DNA of 64,000 bases, taken from contig CM033732.1 of NCBI GenBank assembly GCA_019671005.1, forward strand, positions 45,931,392 to 45,995,391, read 5' to 3'. Each line of letters starts with the position of its first letter. Position 1 is the stretch's first letter. Positions 41,201 through 54,161 of this stretch are shown here, in pieces. This DNA is from Hibiscus mutabilis. Lineage: Eukaryota; Streptophyta; Magnoliopsida; Malvales; Malvaceae. The notes under the pieces were generated by a model. The model was given only the letters and a program-made list of their open reading frames with translations, made no database searches and was not told the origin of the DNA. Position numbers and translations under genes: made by a program.

Positions 41201-42720
41201 GCACCCAACCCATCTTCTCCAGAAGTTTTTAATGGCCCCATGAATCAAACAGCTTGATGAACCTCTTCTAAAGTAAATTCCCTTGACAGATCATGATTTA
41301 TGGACGAGGAAATACAAGATTCAACACCTGACAATATCTCGGACGCATCCTCACAACCCTCAAATAAAAGTAAATACTGAAAATAATCTGTAGAATCTGT
41401 AGCAACTCGAAGAATATCCTCCTCATTGTCAACAACAGACTCATTACCATCATTCAAAGCACGAATTCGCTTCTTATGTTGTCTATATGAAGCATTACGA
41501 TGAAAGAACCCAGTGTTTTTATCCCCCGAGCGTAACCAGTTTGCCCTTGCTCGCTGTTCCCAATACAATTCCTCCTGGCCAGCCTTAAAATTCAGAGCTA
41601 ATTTTACATCCGTGATTTTTGCAAGTGTATCATCCATCGGATAAGAATCATTAAGGGTCTGTAATCGCCTCTTTAAATCTGCAGTAGTGATTCTCTTCTC
41701 CCTTTTAATTCGCCGAAACCATAATTCCAAACCTTGGCTAAGGCTTCACAAACGATCTAACAATGTCTCGGAACTATTCTGCTATAATCTCTTAACCTCT
41801 GCCTCACAAGAGTCCTCGAGCAACCATGACGCTTCAAATCGAAAATGTGAAATACAGGAGGACATAGTTCGACCATCAGTGGTCAATAACAGTGGACAAT
41901 GATCAGAGAAAGTATGTGTGAGGTGGCAGAGATGAAAATTCGGGAATAAATTCCACCAACCTGGATTAGCCACACCTCGATCCAACTGTTTTCAAAATTT
42001 CATTTTTCCCAAGTAAACCAAGGCCCAGAAAACCCTACATCTTCCAAATTGCATTCAACCAAAGTATTCCTGAAGCTGCCCATTTGTCTCTGAGATCGTA
42101 ATCGACCCCCACTCTTTTCAATAGCATACAAGAGTTCATTAAAATCGTCTATGACAAACCAGGGCAAGTTAGGAGTATCATTTAATTGCCGGAGAAGATT
42201 CTATGAAGCTTCTCTATTTTGTTCTTCAGGTGCACCATAAAAGCCAGTGCATCTTCAAGAATTACCATCTGAATCATCCTCAAAAATAACATCAATATGT
42301 CTATCCGAAAGAGATCGAAGAGATACGGAGCAGTTAAAATTCCAACCCATAGTAAGACCTCCACTTCTACCTCACGCACTAACATCTATTCCATTCGAAA
42401 AACCAAGAAAATCTCTAACTTTCAACATTGTATTGCTTTGTAACTTCGTTTCAATTAAAAAGATAATAGAAGGATTTACGCCCCTAAGCATATTTTTGAG
42501 ACGCCTAGTCGTTCGAATCAATTTTAGAAACAAGTGATGTTGTAGAGCTTGTTCTAGGTCCTTTAGTCACATCTGGCATGTCATCAATATGTTCTTCTTC
42601 CTCAATGGCCATGATAATATCAAAGCCCGAATTGTATTTGGGCCGAGACAAAAGGGTCTAATATAAGAATAGTTGGCCCTACTAAACCTTTTGATTTAGA
42701 GTTTTCGCAGAGCTTGCCTT
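38254..42720 (-). mobile_element. Degenerate LINE (L1-type non-LTR retrotransposon)
   Basis: A 14-base T run at 38254-38267 marks the poly(A) end on the minus strand. Reading leftward from about 42640 come an endonuclease domain, reverse transcriptase, a zinc-binding C-terminal region and an RNase H domain, the order found in plant L1-type LINEs. The 5' boundary is uncertain; a piece of the preceding ORF may extend to about 42720. No convincing target-site duplication was found. Many stops and frame changes make it inactive. Confidence 0.85.
38507..42640 (-). pseudogene. LINE ORF2 remnant: endonuclease, reverse transcriptase, zinc-binding region, RNase H
   Basis: Recognisable segments in coding order on the minus strand are as follows. 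An endonuclease piece includes FNELLYAIEKSGGR-type sequence near 42100-42150 and TFSDHCPLLL (41782-41985). The linker has YWEQRARANWLRSGDKNTGF (41245-41730). The reverse transcriptase has AHIVLILKVQNANNMSQFRP (40948-41139), GLRQGDPISPYLF and the catalytic LLFADDSILF (40421-40708). A zinc-binding region has CPRCYASKKSTAHVSYGC (39215-39520). The RNase H-like domain has KINVDASF, AFEAEALAVC and VESDSRTVVQKL (38507-39080). The catalytic FADD is intact, but the pieces lie in different frames separated by stops. Confidence 0.85.
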
Positions 42721-44224
42721 ATCAGTCAACCTATCTTCACGTGAATTACAATTTAGTGGAGCAGCTGTAATTAATCGTATTATTAATAGTGCATGGTTGA
42801 GTACAATTTTCTTATTTTAATTAAAACAATTGTTCAAATTTCATATTTAAATTCTAAAAAAAGAAGGTTTCATTTGACGTACCAAATAATCCGCCCATAT
42901 TTAAAGATATATTTGTGTCATGTGGAAACTTTTTTTTAACTCTAGTTTTTCCTCTCTTTTTTCTATTAGTCGCCAGCCCTTTTTTTTTTTTCTTGTTTTG
43001 ATTTTGTCGATGGGTATTAATATTAGTACTTATAGTCGATTATTGGTGTTTATTTTTATTTTTTTTATATCCTGCTTTGATTTATTATTTTTTATTTCAA
43101 TTTTTTTAAAATATTTTTTTTGTTTGACTTATTTCTTTTCGTATGTTTTGTGTATGTTAATATGTTTTTGTGGCAAGTTTTTTTTGCCTTATGGCACGTT
43201 GTTCGCTTGTCTCTACTGTAGATCTGCGATCGTATGAAGATTATCACGTCATTTTTATCTAATTTACGATTATCTGTGGTCTTTCAGTAGTTAGATTCTC
43301 TTTTGTGATTGTTTGCCGATATATTCAAATCTATTTTGCGAAGCAACTTGTAAGTTTGCTTTAATGCGCTCACCAGTCCTTCATCATCTCTAAAATGTCT
43401 AGATAGATAAAGACCAATGAGTACTATTGACGATTACTGAGTACTATGGTGATGGACTTCAGATTCAATAGAAGATTTCTACTGCTATTGCATCTCTAGA
43501 TTTATTTTATTTTATATTTGAGTTTTTTTGGTGGACATAGCCCCTACAATCCTCTCTTTGATTGGTTGCATCGTTTAAGGTTATACTTTTTTATTTCAAT
43601 AAAATTCAGTATCGTTTCAAAATTTAAATTATTTTGAAACAAAGCAAGAAATATTATCGATTAAATAAAATGTTTTATTCTTTTAGGGAAAATAATACAC
43701 TTTTGGGGTTTTCAATTTGTACATATAAGATAAGCTCGTCCAAATAATTTGAATTTTGAATTTTAAATAAGTTCGGGTTAGATTTAGCAAAAGAAAAAAA
43801 AAAGAAATTCGTATGATAAAATTAACATTAATATTTTAATTTATGTTATGCGAACTTTTTATTTTTGCAAGTATTCATATTTCAACAATTATTTTGTAAT
43901 AAATATTTTGATTACTATTTTAAATATGCACATTTTAAAAAATAGGAATAAAACGTAATCATTCTAATATATTAAGATTATTTATGTATTTTATTCAAAA
44001 AATAATTTTCTTTTAACGAGCAATCGATTGATTTGATTAGTTCCTTCATAAAAATCAATAATCCGAAGCTGAATTCAAATGATTTTACTTCGATTACAAA
44101 GTCAAATATATTAGATTACTACTTACTATAGTTGCTAAACGTGCACTTCAACCATAACTACGCCAGTAATTTTTAATTTTACAGCCGAGTTAAGTCGAAC
44201 CGAGTCAAGTGACAACGAAATTGG
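42721..44224. other. AT-rich intergenic DNA downstream of the peroxidase gene
   Basis: T-rich sequence at 42930-43240 leaves an open frame only because of its composition. No gene or defined repeat is seen. The part next to 44224 is the likely peroxidase 3' UTR. Confidence 0.4.
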
Positions 44225-45684
44225 TTAATTAACAACACGACAATTTGTCCGAATCTGGCCATCAGACACGGTCAATACCCCTAAGTTTGCCATTTTCAGC
44301 ATCGAAGTCTTAAAGTCCTCGAAGAAGGCCAAAGGGTCCTCGGCATAGGAGAGTACTAGTTGTCGAGTTTGATAATCGTCCGTGACGAGCGCCTGATCGG
44401 ACGGCAGCAATCCTTCCCCAGAAAGAATGTTAATGTAATACTGGTTGTCGAACGTCGCGGGGCTGACCAGATCGAGCTGTGCAAGCCTCGAGTTCCCGTC
44501 TGTTTGCGAGCACAGTTGCTGCAGGTTTTGAAGGAAATCGAGGTTGATATCCGGACTGTTCGAGCCTTGAAGTCGGGCACTAAATGTCGAACATCGAGCC
44601 ATCCCCAACGTGTGTGCACCTGCAGAAAATGCCAATGGCAATGGTTTCATGCCTATTTATGTGGTTTAAACATATGAGACATAACACAAGGTGAATTGTA
44701 AGAAAAAAAACACATTACCAGATAGCACAATCATGTCATTGAATGAGAGTCCAACGTTCTGGAACTTGGCGACGAGTATTGGTACGGTTGAATTTGGGCC
44801 CGGAATGTTGTTTGCTGCGGCTTCTTTACTAGCACCCAAGCTGTCTTTTCTCCCCATTTCCACTTCCCAACTTGGACCCCCTGACTGCAATTCCAAATTT
44901 TATATTTTCATTATTCGGAATACTCAAATATGTGTTAGATACGAATATGTCGTATATAAATACGTTCACTTTCTAAAGAGTTTTCTTATGTACTTGGGGT
45001 GTCATATCTCATCTCTGTACCCATGTTGAAAATTTACTTCAAGAAAAGTAGTATAGAAAAGGTCAAATTATGGTTTTAGTCCCTCTACTTTATAGAAGGA
45101 TCAAAACAACAATTTGACCAAGAAACAAAGCTGTAGCTGTATGCATGAACTCACTATAACAACAGAGTCTCTGGCAACAGTTGCAAGAATATCCGCACAA
45201 GAAACAGTTTGAGGGCAGACGGATTCAAGCTCCGATTTAATCGCGTCGATAACTTCGAATCCCCTAAGAGAATTCAAGTTCGGCGGTGCGGTTTTCTCGC
45301 CGACGAAATCCTTAGTATCATCCAACAGCACTGAACCATCACAACCCTGCAACAAAAAAATAAATAAACACTCACAATGTCCAACATCATTCACATATAT
45401 ACATACATGTATATATTGTTAGTAGAACAAGTTAAAGAGTGACTTGCATTAACAAAGCAATCATGGAAATGGAGACGAAGCAACGAAGCTGCCATTCGAG
45501 AGTCTTGGGACGCCGCATTTTCGACATGAGAGAAGATTATCGATTCGGCCTCAGGGCAGCTGTTTCTATACAAGTCGATCTGCAACACGATACTAATGTC
45601 GTCGATGCATGTTTCGTTCATGGCATGAGCCACATTAACGGAAAGCATTAGCATACATAGACATAAAATCAAACACTTGGCCAT
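44225..45684 (-). CDS. Class III secretory peroxidase (peroxidase-40-like)
   Basis: Four exons on the minus strand (45448-45684, 45155-45346, 44719-44884, 44225-44619) give 990 nt, 329 residues, the usual family length. Residues 1-21 are a signal peptide (MAKCLILCLCMLMLSVNVAHA). The distal haem-site motif RLHFHDCF places Arg70 and His74, and GAHTLG gives the proximal His201. All eight structural cysteines are visible (SCPEA, HDCFVNGCD, SVCPQTVSCAD, ARCSTF, QLCSQ, RTNCRVVN). These enzymes use hydrogen peroxide to oxidise phenolics in the wall or apoplast. The wording DLYRNSCPEAES and GPDINLDFLQ-like sequence recalls Arabidopsis peroxidase 40, but this is a memory-based match. Introns 2 and 3 are GT-AG; intron 1 needs a GC donor (AAT|GCAAGT, 45447 leftward), since the next exon starts GGTTGTGATGG in frame. 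Confidence 0.93.
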
Positions 45685-45732
45685 CTTTCTGTTCTTTCAC
45701 CACTTCCAAATTGCAACTTAAAGGTCACAAAC

Positions 45733-45737
<5 letters not shown>

Positions 45738-45770
<33 letters not shown>

Positions 45771-45800
45771 CATATGTATATACACATACATACATACATA
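45738..45800. repeat. TA/CATA microsatellite upstream of the peroxidase gene
   Basis: A run of about 12 TA units (45738-45762) is followed by CATATGTATATAC and repeated CATA words, about 55-115 bp upstream of the ATG, in the likely 5' UTR or core promoter. Confidence 0.9.
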
Positions 45801-46256
45801 TTTATGTGTAACGTGTTTGTGTTTAGAGGCAAAGGGGTGGTTGAATTTTTTGGAAGCAGTCAAGCAATGGAAGGGGTCAAGTTTGTGTATTTCGTCATTA
45901 GAGTAACAATATGATACCTAACGCCATGTGCTGCTGCAGATTGAAGATTTTCAAGTATTAAGGGAAGATGGGGGAAATCTGCCATTTTTGTTTGTATTTT
46001 CTGTTGCATTAAAAGGACCGATTCAGACCACCTACTAGTCGGGAGGGTGTAAAATGTAAATGAACTGAGCTTGAACGTTTATTTGTTTTTTAATGTGTTT
46101 ATGTTTGTGTTCGCTTATATGTGTCCAAAATGGTTGAATTACACCACTAGCCCTTAAGCTCCTTAGGCTTCACAGTTTGAACTCTAAAGTTTACCATGTG
46201 TTCAATTTAGTCCATACATTCACCAATATTTAAAATGTAAAAAGTACAACCAACAA

Positions 46257-46318
46257 GTGTTGGGTGTATTGGTAAGGCACATTGTACTCCCAAGGTGAGG
46301 ACGCGAGTTCAAACTGTG
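46257..46318 (+). mobile_element. tRNA-derived SINE head, copy 1
   Basis: GTGTTGGGTGTATTGGTAAG resembles a tRNA A box, and GACGCGAGTTCAAAC resembles a B box with tRNA-like spacing. The same head occurs at 51729. The 3' end of the element is not defined, so only the tRNA-like part is marked. Confidence 0.5.
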
Positions 46319-46459
46319 ATAATCTTGAAATGGATAGTATCTATTTATACTGTGTAAGAATGATTAAGTTTTACACATTTCACTCATCCAACGATTCAAA
46401 AAATGTGCAAAACTGAAAAACTTTTACTCTACATGTGTAAACGGATCTTATCTCTCTAA

Positions 46460-46501
<42 letters not shown>

Positions 46502-47515
46502 GTCTGTCTGTTTGTCTATCTATCTATCTGTCTGTTTGTCTATCTATCTATCTATCTATTTATCTATCTATGGGACTTGAACTTCCATGTTCAAGACCCA
46601 AGCTCATTCTTTTTCAATACTTCCATGTTCAAGACCCAAGCTCAGTCTTTTTCAATTCTATAATATGTAATTCTTCTAATTTTTTATATATTATGTAGTT
46701 TGCCTCATATGAAAATTAAATATATAAGCTATAATTTACATCTTAAAGTTACATATAAACTTTAAAAAAAGTTAAAATTTTCAATGATTTATATTTGTTT
46801 ATATTTTATGATTTTTAATATTGTTATAAATCTATTATTTTTATGATTTATACCAATCATTTACAAATATTGACGAGCTTGAAAAAAGTTTGAAGTTTAA
46901 GCAACTTTGTGTATTGTGCAAATCGGGTTAGATTAACCAGTAATAATTTATTTCGGTTAATCGGTAAATTTAGATTATTTAATTCTTGATTATAGGTTGT
47001 ACAATTAAAGTGGATAATTGTTTTTAATCAAAATATTCGATTTGGCTTGATTTAAGTAAGGATTTTTTTAACTTTATTTATTAAAATATCAAATTAATAA
47101 TATGGTGAATTTAATAATTATTTGGTTGTTGCAAAAGTGAAAAAAAAAACTAAAAAGTCAAAAAAATGAGAGTTCATACTCTCTAGTAATCAAGCTTATG
47201 ATCAAAAAGTCTTCAAAAGATCAGACGGTATCAAAATCATTAAATTATAGGATATTATAATGCATAAAATTTTCAAATATTATAGATAATCAGTTGGATC
47301 GATTAATTGATTTTACCTAAAGTTATAAACCGTAATTGAAATTAATTTTTTTATTCAAATAACCAAATATTTGAATTATTTTTTTCGAAATTCAATCTAT
47401 CAATTTTTTTACACATCCCATCATCAATACCATACATAGGTCCGGTCTGAAATTGACCAGACCCATTCACTTCCAACATTTCTAAATAACATCAAAACAA
47501 GAACATATCTAAAAT
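46319..47515. other. Intergenic DNA
   Basis: Contains the TCTA microsatellite, a 26-base direct repeat with CTTCCATGTTCAAGACCCAA (about 46581 and 46620), and AT-rich sequence. No gene is seen. Confidence 0.4.
46456..46572. repeat. TCTA/TCTG microsatellite
   Basis: About 28 tetranucleotide units of CTAT with interspersed CTGT and TTGT variants. The block TCTGTCTGTTTGTCTATC is duplicated inside it, a sign of slippage. Confidence 0.95.
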
Positions 47516-47527
47516 TACACGAGCATG

Positions 47528-47994
47528 TAACTAATAATGTAATAAATTGTCCTTAACGTTTGATTGAATAGTTATTTTGGTCCTTATTTTTAAAAATATT
47601 TTAACCCTCAACGTTTCATTTTGAGTCAAAATGGTCCATTCATGGATGAAAACTATCAATCAATTGACGATAAACAGCTTGAAATAACTTGACAGAATGA
47701 CGCATCATCGTAAAAACTAATTTTACATTTTATAAAATTATTTTTGGACTGGTGTGACATTATGTAAAGTCGGCATATTTTTCTATATGACACTATTATA
47801 TTAGTGTGCATTGTCGTGTAGGTTGTAACATCATTTCAAATCATTTAATATTAGTTGACTAACAATTTTCATCCACGGAAGGGTTATTTTGACACAAAAT
47901 AAAATATTAAGATTTAAAATGTTTCAAAAAAATAAAGTCAAAATAACTATTCAGTCAAACGTTAAAGTCATTTTTTAACATTATGCCAAAAAAA
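47528..47994. mobile_element. Mutator-like MITE, copy 2, with 12-bp target duplication
   Basis: TACACGAGCATG occurs at 47516-47527 and again at 47995-48006, exactly flanking the element. The ends are inverted over about 60 bp: left GTCCTTAACGTTTGATTGAA then TAGTTATTTTGGTC, right GTCAAAATAACTATTCAGTC then AAACGTTAAAGTCA. A duplication of 9-12 bp fits Mutator-type transposition. It has no coding capacity. The related copy is at 9442-9880. Confidence 0.75.
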
Positions 47995-48006
47995 TACACG
48001 AGCATG

Positions 48007-49223
48007 ATATGATTGTTTTAATGGCTCAAAATCTATATAAAAAATATTATTAATATATTAAATTTATATAAATAAAAAGTAATTGAATTATAATTATAAT
48101 AAGATAAATACGTTTATTATCAATTTTTAAATAATAATTGTCGAATTTAAAATTATCGAAATTCATAATTATCACCTTTTGTTTTAGAACCGATAATTTT
48201 GTTCCCGTGCAACTCAAGACAGCATCTAAGTGCTCAAAATTCAAAAAGACAACTCTCAAATTTATTAAGTGTTCATAAGCACGAACCAAAAGAGAGAACA
48301 AAATTGAGCCCACCAATTTTTAACTTTCTATCTTTTTAACTTAGATGGGGTACAACAGAAGTTTATTATAGGAGCAACACTCCCAACCTAATTCACTCTG
48401 TGCACAATTTCAAAAGTTAAATCTCTAATTTTCCTTAAAAATTTATTTTCTTTTGTTTAATTCTAAGATTTTTCGTCATATATTATATTTTTAATTCAAA
48501 AAAAAATTATATACTTATCCTTTCAAAATAGTGTGATATAAATTTCATTTATAAACATTTAAGAAGTGGTGAACTCTAATGTATTGTCGCTAAGAGTGCT
48601 CAATTGATATAGTTGTTATTCTAATAGTATAATTATTGTGAATTTGAGCGAATTTAACCATGACCATAAGCCCTTAACTAAACTTAAAGATACTTAGAAA
48701 TTATAACTTTTAAATTATTACAATAATAACGATGTTAATTAAACTAAAATTCAGTTAGTATTTTAATTTGCATCGAGACATTGGACTCAAATACGATAGC
48801 TTTGAAACTGAAATTTAGTTAAATTGATTATGCAATCAGTTGTACGCGGTGATATATTAAAATTTTGATATTCAAATCACAATATTTGTATTTCTTATAA
48901 AAAAAATCTCATATTGAGCTTTCTTTTGGCATGTAAACAAAATAAGATAAAACTTTTATTTCTTTGCTTCCTTTTTAATTTGAATAATTATAGTGGTGAA
49001 AGTTTCTTCTTCTTTTTTCTTGGGAAACAAACAAGACACAGCTTTCTATCTTTTTAACTTTCCAACAACGTTTGAGCAAACACAATTGAGCCCACCAATT
49101 TAGTAAGTGTTCATAAGCACGAACCAAAAGAGAGAACAAAATATAAAAAGAATCCTATCCCTTCTTCTTTGTGACGTTGAGTAAACTAGTGACCAACGTA
49201 TGTTTACACCACATACAAGGGGA
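48007..49223. other. AT-rich intergenic DNA with a permuted repeat
   Basis: The 38-bp block AAGTGTTCATAAGCACGAAC plus CAAAAGAGAGAACAAAAT occurs at about 48267-48304 and 49104-49142. The block TTGAGCCCACCAATTT follows it in the first copy (48303) and precedes it in the second (49086). TTTCTATCTTTTTAACTT is also found at both places (48326, 49043). No gene is recognised. Confidence 0.6.
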
Positions 49224-49231
49224 TCCACAAA

Positions 49232-50169
49232 TAGGGATGATAGACGGGTATTGTTTTGCGAATTCTGCACCGCACCCGCCTTAGTTGGAGTGGGGTAAGT
49301 AAAAGTTTGGTGGGTAATGGGCGGGTGTGGATGTAAAAAGTCATACCCTTCGTGAGTAGTGGGTAGGTGATGGATTTGAAACCTTACATGCACCGTATCC
49401 GCCCCCATCCGCCCACCTACCCATCATATGAATTTTGGACAATTTATGTTTGTAGACTTTGATTATGCCTTTTATTATGGTGTTTTATGTACTAAGATCT
49501 TGATTTTTTAAAAATCTACGATAATTCTTAAGTTTGTAGACTTTGAACTCAATTAATTTAGTTTGAAAAATAATGATGATTTATGATCGAGCTTGAATTT
49601 ATGGTTTATGATCGAGCTTGAATTTATGGTTTATGATCGAACTTGAATTAACTAGGTTATAAATTTATAATATGTGTGGTTAAGTAGAATATATGTGGGT
49701 GTAAATATGCTTTAGTTAAGTTAGATATAGTTAGTTAGTTAGTTGTAGTTAAGTAGAATTTATACCGGTAAAAATATGCTTTAATTAAGTTAGTTATTGT
49801 TAATTAGTTAGATGTAGTTAAATTTATACCGATGTAAATGTTATATATATATATGCACTTGATCAATCAATAAAGTATGCAAAGTTTTACTCTTCTTTAC
49901 AAAAGTCAATGGTTTATTTTTACATAATTCAATATTAGTGGTTGCTTGTAGGCGGGTACAGGTGGGTACAAGTAGGTACGGGTTGGGTGGTGGATGTCCA
50001 GTTGGGTAGTGGGTATGGAGATGGATTTGAGAATATACTCACGTGGGTGAGTGTGGATTTGAAAATTATACCCGCCGTGGGTGGTGGATAGGTGATGAAT
50101 ATGAAAATTTTAGGTGGTATGAGTATGGGGAGGGGTATCCGCACCCGCCCCGCCCGTTTTCCATCCCTA
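49232..50169. mobile_element. Non-autonomous hAT-like element with 8-bp target duplication
   Basis: TCCACAAA stands at 49224-49231 and 50170-50177. The element starts TAGGGATG and ends CATCCCTA, the T/CAGGG-type terminal repeat and 8-bp duplication of the hAT superfamily. Subterminal GGGTGGGT/CACCCGCC-type words are dense at both ends. The 938-bp interior has no transposase and carries a 27-bp tandem repeat (TTTATGATCGAGCTTGAA, about 49579-49650) and repeated GTTAGTTAG words. Confidence 0.88.
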
Positions 50170-50177
50170 TCCACAAA

Positions 50178-52174
50178 ACTATGGTATTTCTATACATTTT
50201 TATATTACTAATATTTTAGTAATTCAACCCTTAAATTTATTTTGTACAATCATTGTATTTTATTTGATCCATTAACCGATTGACCCGGATTAAATCTTCT
50301 AAAGGCTCGTTATAGAGATGTTTGTTTCATTCGTCATGTCACGATACAAACTATTAATATTGTTTAAGAGATATTGTGTTTCATCTCACCAGAACAACCA
50401 GTAGTTGATCAACAGTTGAATTTATTGATATAGTTGTACATTTCAAATATGTAAAATTTCGAATCAGTCCAAATTTTTTAATCATACTAATCCAAAATGT
50501 CGGTTTTATCAATATATACTTAGACTCTGCTTGATATTAAGGATTAAAGAGTAAGTATGAAAATTTGTTAACCTAATAATTAAACTACAAAGTAAAAGAA
50601 TGATTATGAATCTGAACTATTTGATTAACAAATTTTCTATCCTCTATATCAAGAAAAGAGCTCAAACAATTAACATACACGATGCATATATATAGAACAT
50701 GATATATAACGTTTAGATTGTTAAAATATTAGAAGCATTAAATGTGTGTAGTTGTACTATTTACATATCCCCAAACACTCTTGGTTTAGCATCTTATGTG
50801 TGATTAATGCATGTCACTTCTTAAAGCACAATTTCTTTTAAAAAATAGATGATTTAGAAAGTTAATTGAGTTGTAATTTAGTTGGCATTATTAATGTTGT
50901 AACAAAGATAAAATTAAGATTAGATTGTGAGAAGGATTAAGTTGTTTAACTTCAAGTCTAACAAGGATCTAATAAGTATTTAATCCTAAAATTTGACGGG
51001 CAAAGCAGTAAGGGACTAAAATTGCTATTAGACAAAAAATTGGAGGGCTAGGCCCCCATCGTTGCCTTACTAGTTTTGTCATTGTATTGCAACATATATG
51101 AGAAAGTGAATTCGAATAAGCTTAAGTGCAATATCATCTGATTTGTGAATGACTTAAAGAAAAATATGATTTGAAAAAAAATTCGAATCTCAAACATATC
51201 AGATACCACCCTTTAAAGTGGATACCAAGAAAATGTTAATTTTACTTCTTTACGTATATTATACATGAAATGCATACACGTATCAATATGCAAAGTTTCT
51301 AAAAAGCTTGAAAAATACGTATATGCAAAGTAGAGAAAATGAAAAATACATTATTCAAGCCAGCTGTTGTATGCTAAAATCTCCCATTAAATAAAAGATA
51401 CTGAGAATACCATTTAGAAGAGAGAGAGAAAAAGAAAGAAGTTTTATCACACTCACGTACCTTATCTTTATTCTCACATGGTGATACACGTTTCCACCAA
51501 TATGCTTTAACATACAAAATTGTGAGTTTCTTTTAAGTTTTATGTCGACAAAATTAAATAATTGATTGAAATTTAGTTTTTTTTTTCAGGATGTTGTGAG
51601 ATTGAGTATACTTAAGTGTAATTATATATGATTTAAGATTTAAATGTATTATAATTGATTTAAGTATTGTATAAAAATTACATTAATATCGTTGTTTTTC
51701 GATTGGAATACCAATTCATGTGTCAGTAAGTGTTGGGTGTAGTGGGAAAACACATTGCACTCTTAAAGGGAAATTCCATGTTTGAACCTTAGAAATGATA
51801 TATTGTAGGGAGAGACATCTACTAACCCTGAAAACATATCGTAAAACGAACATGAACGAACAAAAAACGTTGATTTATGTTATATATAATGAATTTCCTT
51901 GGTTAAAACATTATATCTATGCATAATACAAATACATTACACATTCATATATATATATATATATAGGAAATGCTAGTGCATACATATTTCCAACAAGAAT
52001 ATATGCACATGAAATATTCTTTTTAAATGATAACCAAAGGAATGCATACAAATAGAATTGTTCTATAATATATATATTATCTATAAAAAATATCTTTATA
52101 CGTATGACCATACATTATATCTATGCACATGAAATATTCTTTATACGTATGGCCATATACATGAAAAAATATAG
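50178..52174. other. Intergenic DNA
   Basis: AT-rich, no gene. It includes a tRNA-like SINE head (51729-51792), a TA run (about 51948-51964), and the word ATGCACATGAAATATTCTTT twice (about 52002 and 52123), which points to a small local duplication. Confidence 0.4.
51729..51792 (+). mobile_element. tRNA-derived SINE head, copy 2
   Basis: AAGTGTTGGGTGTAGTGG and CACATTGCACTCTTAAAGGG then TTCCATGTTTGAACCTTAG match copy 1 at 46257 (A-box and B-box-like parts). The B-box region GTTTGAACC is closer to a tRNA consensus here. The 3' limit is unknown. Confidence 0.5.
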
Positions 52175-52434
52175 AACGGGCGACACACACCGCTACACAC
52201 TACTAATGATACATAACTTTACACCATTAAATTCAGTCGATGAACGATCAAATTATTCTAAGATTGAGAGCATAAAGATGGACATTACTATTTAGGGAGA
52301 GAAAAATATATTAGTGAGGAAAGGATTAATTACATATGTTGAGTCTATAAAAAATTTAATATTTATTTAAAAGTAATTAAAATTTTAATAGTGTGTAGCG
52401 TTAGTGGTGTGCAGCGGTGTGTGTCGCTCATTTT
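52175..52434. mobile_element. Inverted-repeat MITE-like element
   Basis: Left GGGCGACACACACCGCTACA then CACTACTAATG pairs with right CATTTTAAACCC-adjacent sequence that reads in reverse complement GAGCGACACACACCGCTGCA then CACCACTAACG. These are about 33-bp terminal inverted repeats in a 260-bp unit. No coding capacity. The target duplication is not clear. Confidence 0.65.
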
Positions 52435-53351
52435 AAACCCATCCTGATATACCTATACATTTGTATAAAAGTAGTTTAATGTCTACTGATTTTACCCGAT
52501 TCGATGAGATTAGTCTTTCCTTGAACCGTTAAACAAATAAATTGAGCACCACATGTTATAAAAAATAGATTTAGCAAGTAGAGGAGTACTGTACCTTGTT
52601 CCTAAAGCTTAATCTTGCTGAGACAAAGATATATGGCGAAAATCTCTCGCCATTCCCTTCTAATTCCATCATTTATTGAGCCTCCATCTCTTCTCTGATA
52701 ATTAGCTTAAAAAGGAAGATCCAAAAAGGCTACTTAATTGGGAGGAATGGTTTAAAGTTATATTGCTACCCTCCATGCATTCTATGTACTCCGACGTTGG
52801 CTATCAGATTTATATTCGAAACACTGATAAAATATAAATTCACACATATCATTAACCGTGTATGAACTTATATACTGTGAATGCATCGAATACAAATTTA
52901 AACACATTTCATTGGCGTATCATATCCTACATTCATTATTGTAGAAATGCCCCCCCCCCCCCTCTAATAAAGATCTGTCCCCATCACAATAAGTATCTAC
53001 TTTTTCTCATAAGAAAAAAAACCCTAACCCTAATCTATATCTCCATCAATGTGCATGGGAGCATACATTGAACAAGAAAACAAAAAGTATGAAAACCCAA
53101 TATCTCCATGATTGAATACTTCTCTGAATACAAAGAATAGCCACAAGAAAACCCAAGTACAAAACCAATATTTAAAGAAGAAAAAAGGAAGAAAAAAACA
53201 GTGATCTGATAATTTTACAGAGATGATTAATTAATATATGAATAAGCAGAGAATGGAAATGGGGTTGTTTCTTGATGAGCAAGTTAGAAAACTACATACC
53301 AGTTCTAACTTCTAAATACATAACTAATTAAAAGAAAACCCATTTTTTTTC
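52435..53351. other. Intergenic DNA downstream of the WRKY gene
   Basis: Contains a run of 13 C residues (52950-52962), unusual for this AT-rich DNA and prone to length error. The last 100-200 bases are probably the WRKY 3' UTR. No other gene is seen. Confidence 0.45.
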
Positions 53352-54130
53352 CTACTGGTCTTCTTCTTCATTTGTCTCTCGCCTCATCGGTGTGGAAACA
53401 ATATCTTGAAGAAGACCATGGTCTTTAAGTGCTAGAGCCGAAGAATTCGGATTAATAAAGCTAGGTTTATCTTGGAAGAAGCCACTAAACGAAGAGTTAT
53501 GGGTCAAGTTTGAGCTCGTTGTGGTAATGTTCAAAGAAGGTGGTGATGTATATATATAGGGTTGTAATTGTTGCTGGTTCTGCAGGTGCTGGTGCTGGTG
53601 TAGATAATGAGGTTGAGGAACAACGAAAGACGGAGCACCGAAACTCGAGGAATCCATGGCTAATGCCATGGTTCCTCGAGGCATTATCGGACACGGATGC
53701 ATATGCTGGCCTTCGTACGTCGTGACGACGGTGGTCGGATCGTCGGACGATCTCTCGACTCTCTTCTTTACCCCACACCCTGCAGTAGTGCAACGATAAT
53801 AGCTCCTGTTTTTTTTTTTGGTTCAATCATATGTTAAATTCCCACAATTAAAAAGTTGTTCTTGGTATACAAGGAACAGATTCATCAGATTTTATATTAG
53901 ATTTCGATATATATATACATACACACACATATATACCTGGGATAAGGGCTGTTCTTCACAGCTTTTTGACCATACTTTCTCCATCTATAGCCATCATCTA
54001 AATGATCGATTTCACTCTTGGTCATGAAGGCAAATCTCGGTTCCCTTTGCCTTTTTTGATTCTTCTTTTTGAGTTTCAACCTAAACCCATTAAAACTGTA
54101 CTTAGAAAACCAGCAAAAACAATCCAAAAA

Positions 54131-54161
<31 letters not shown>
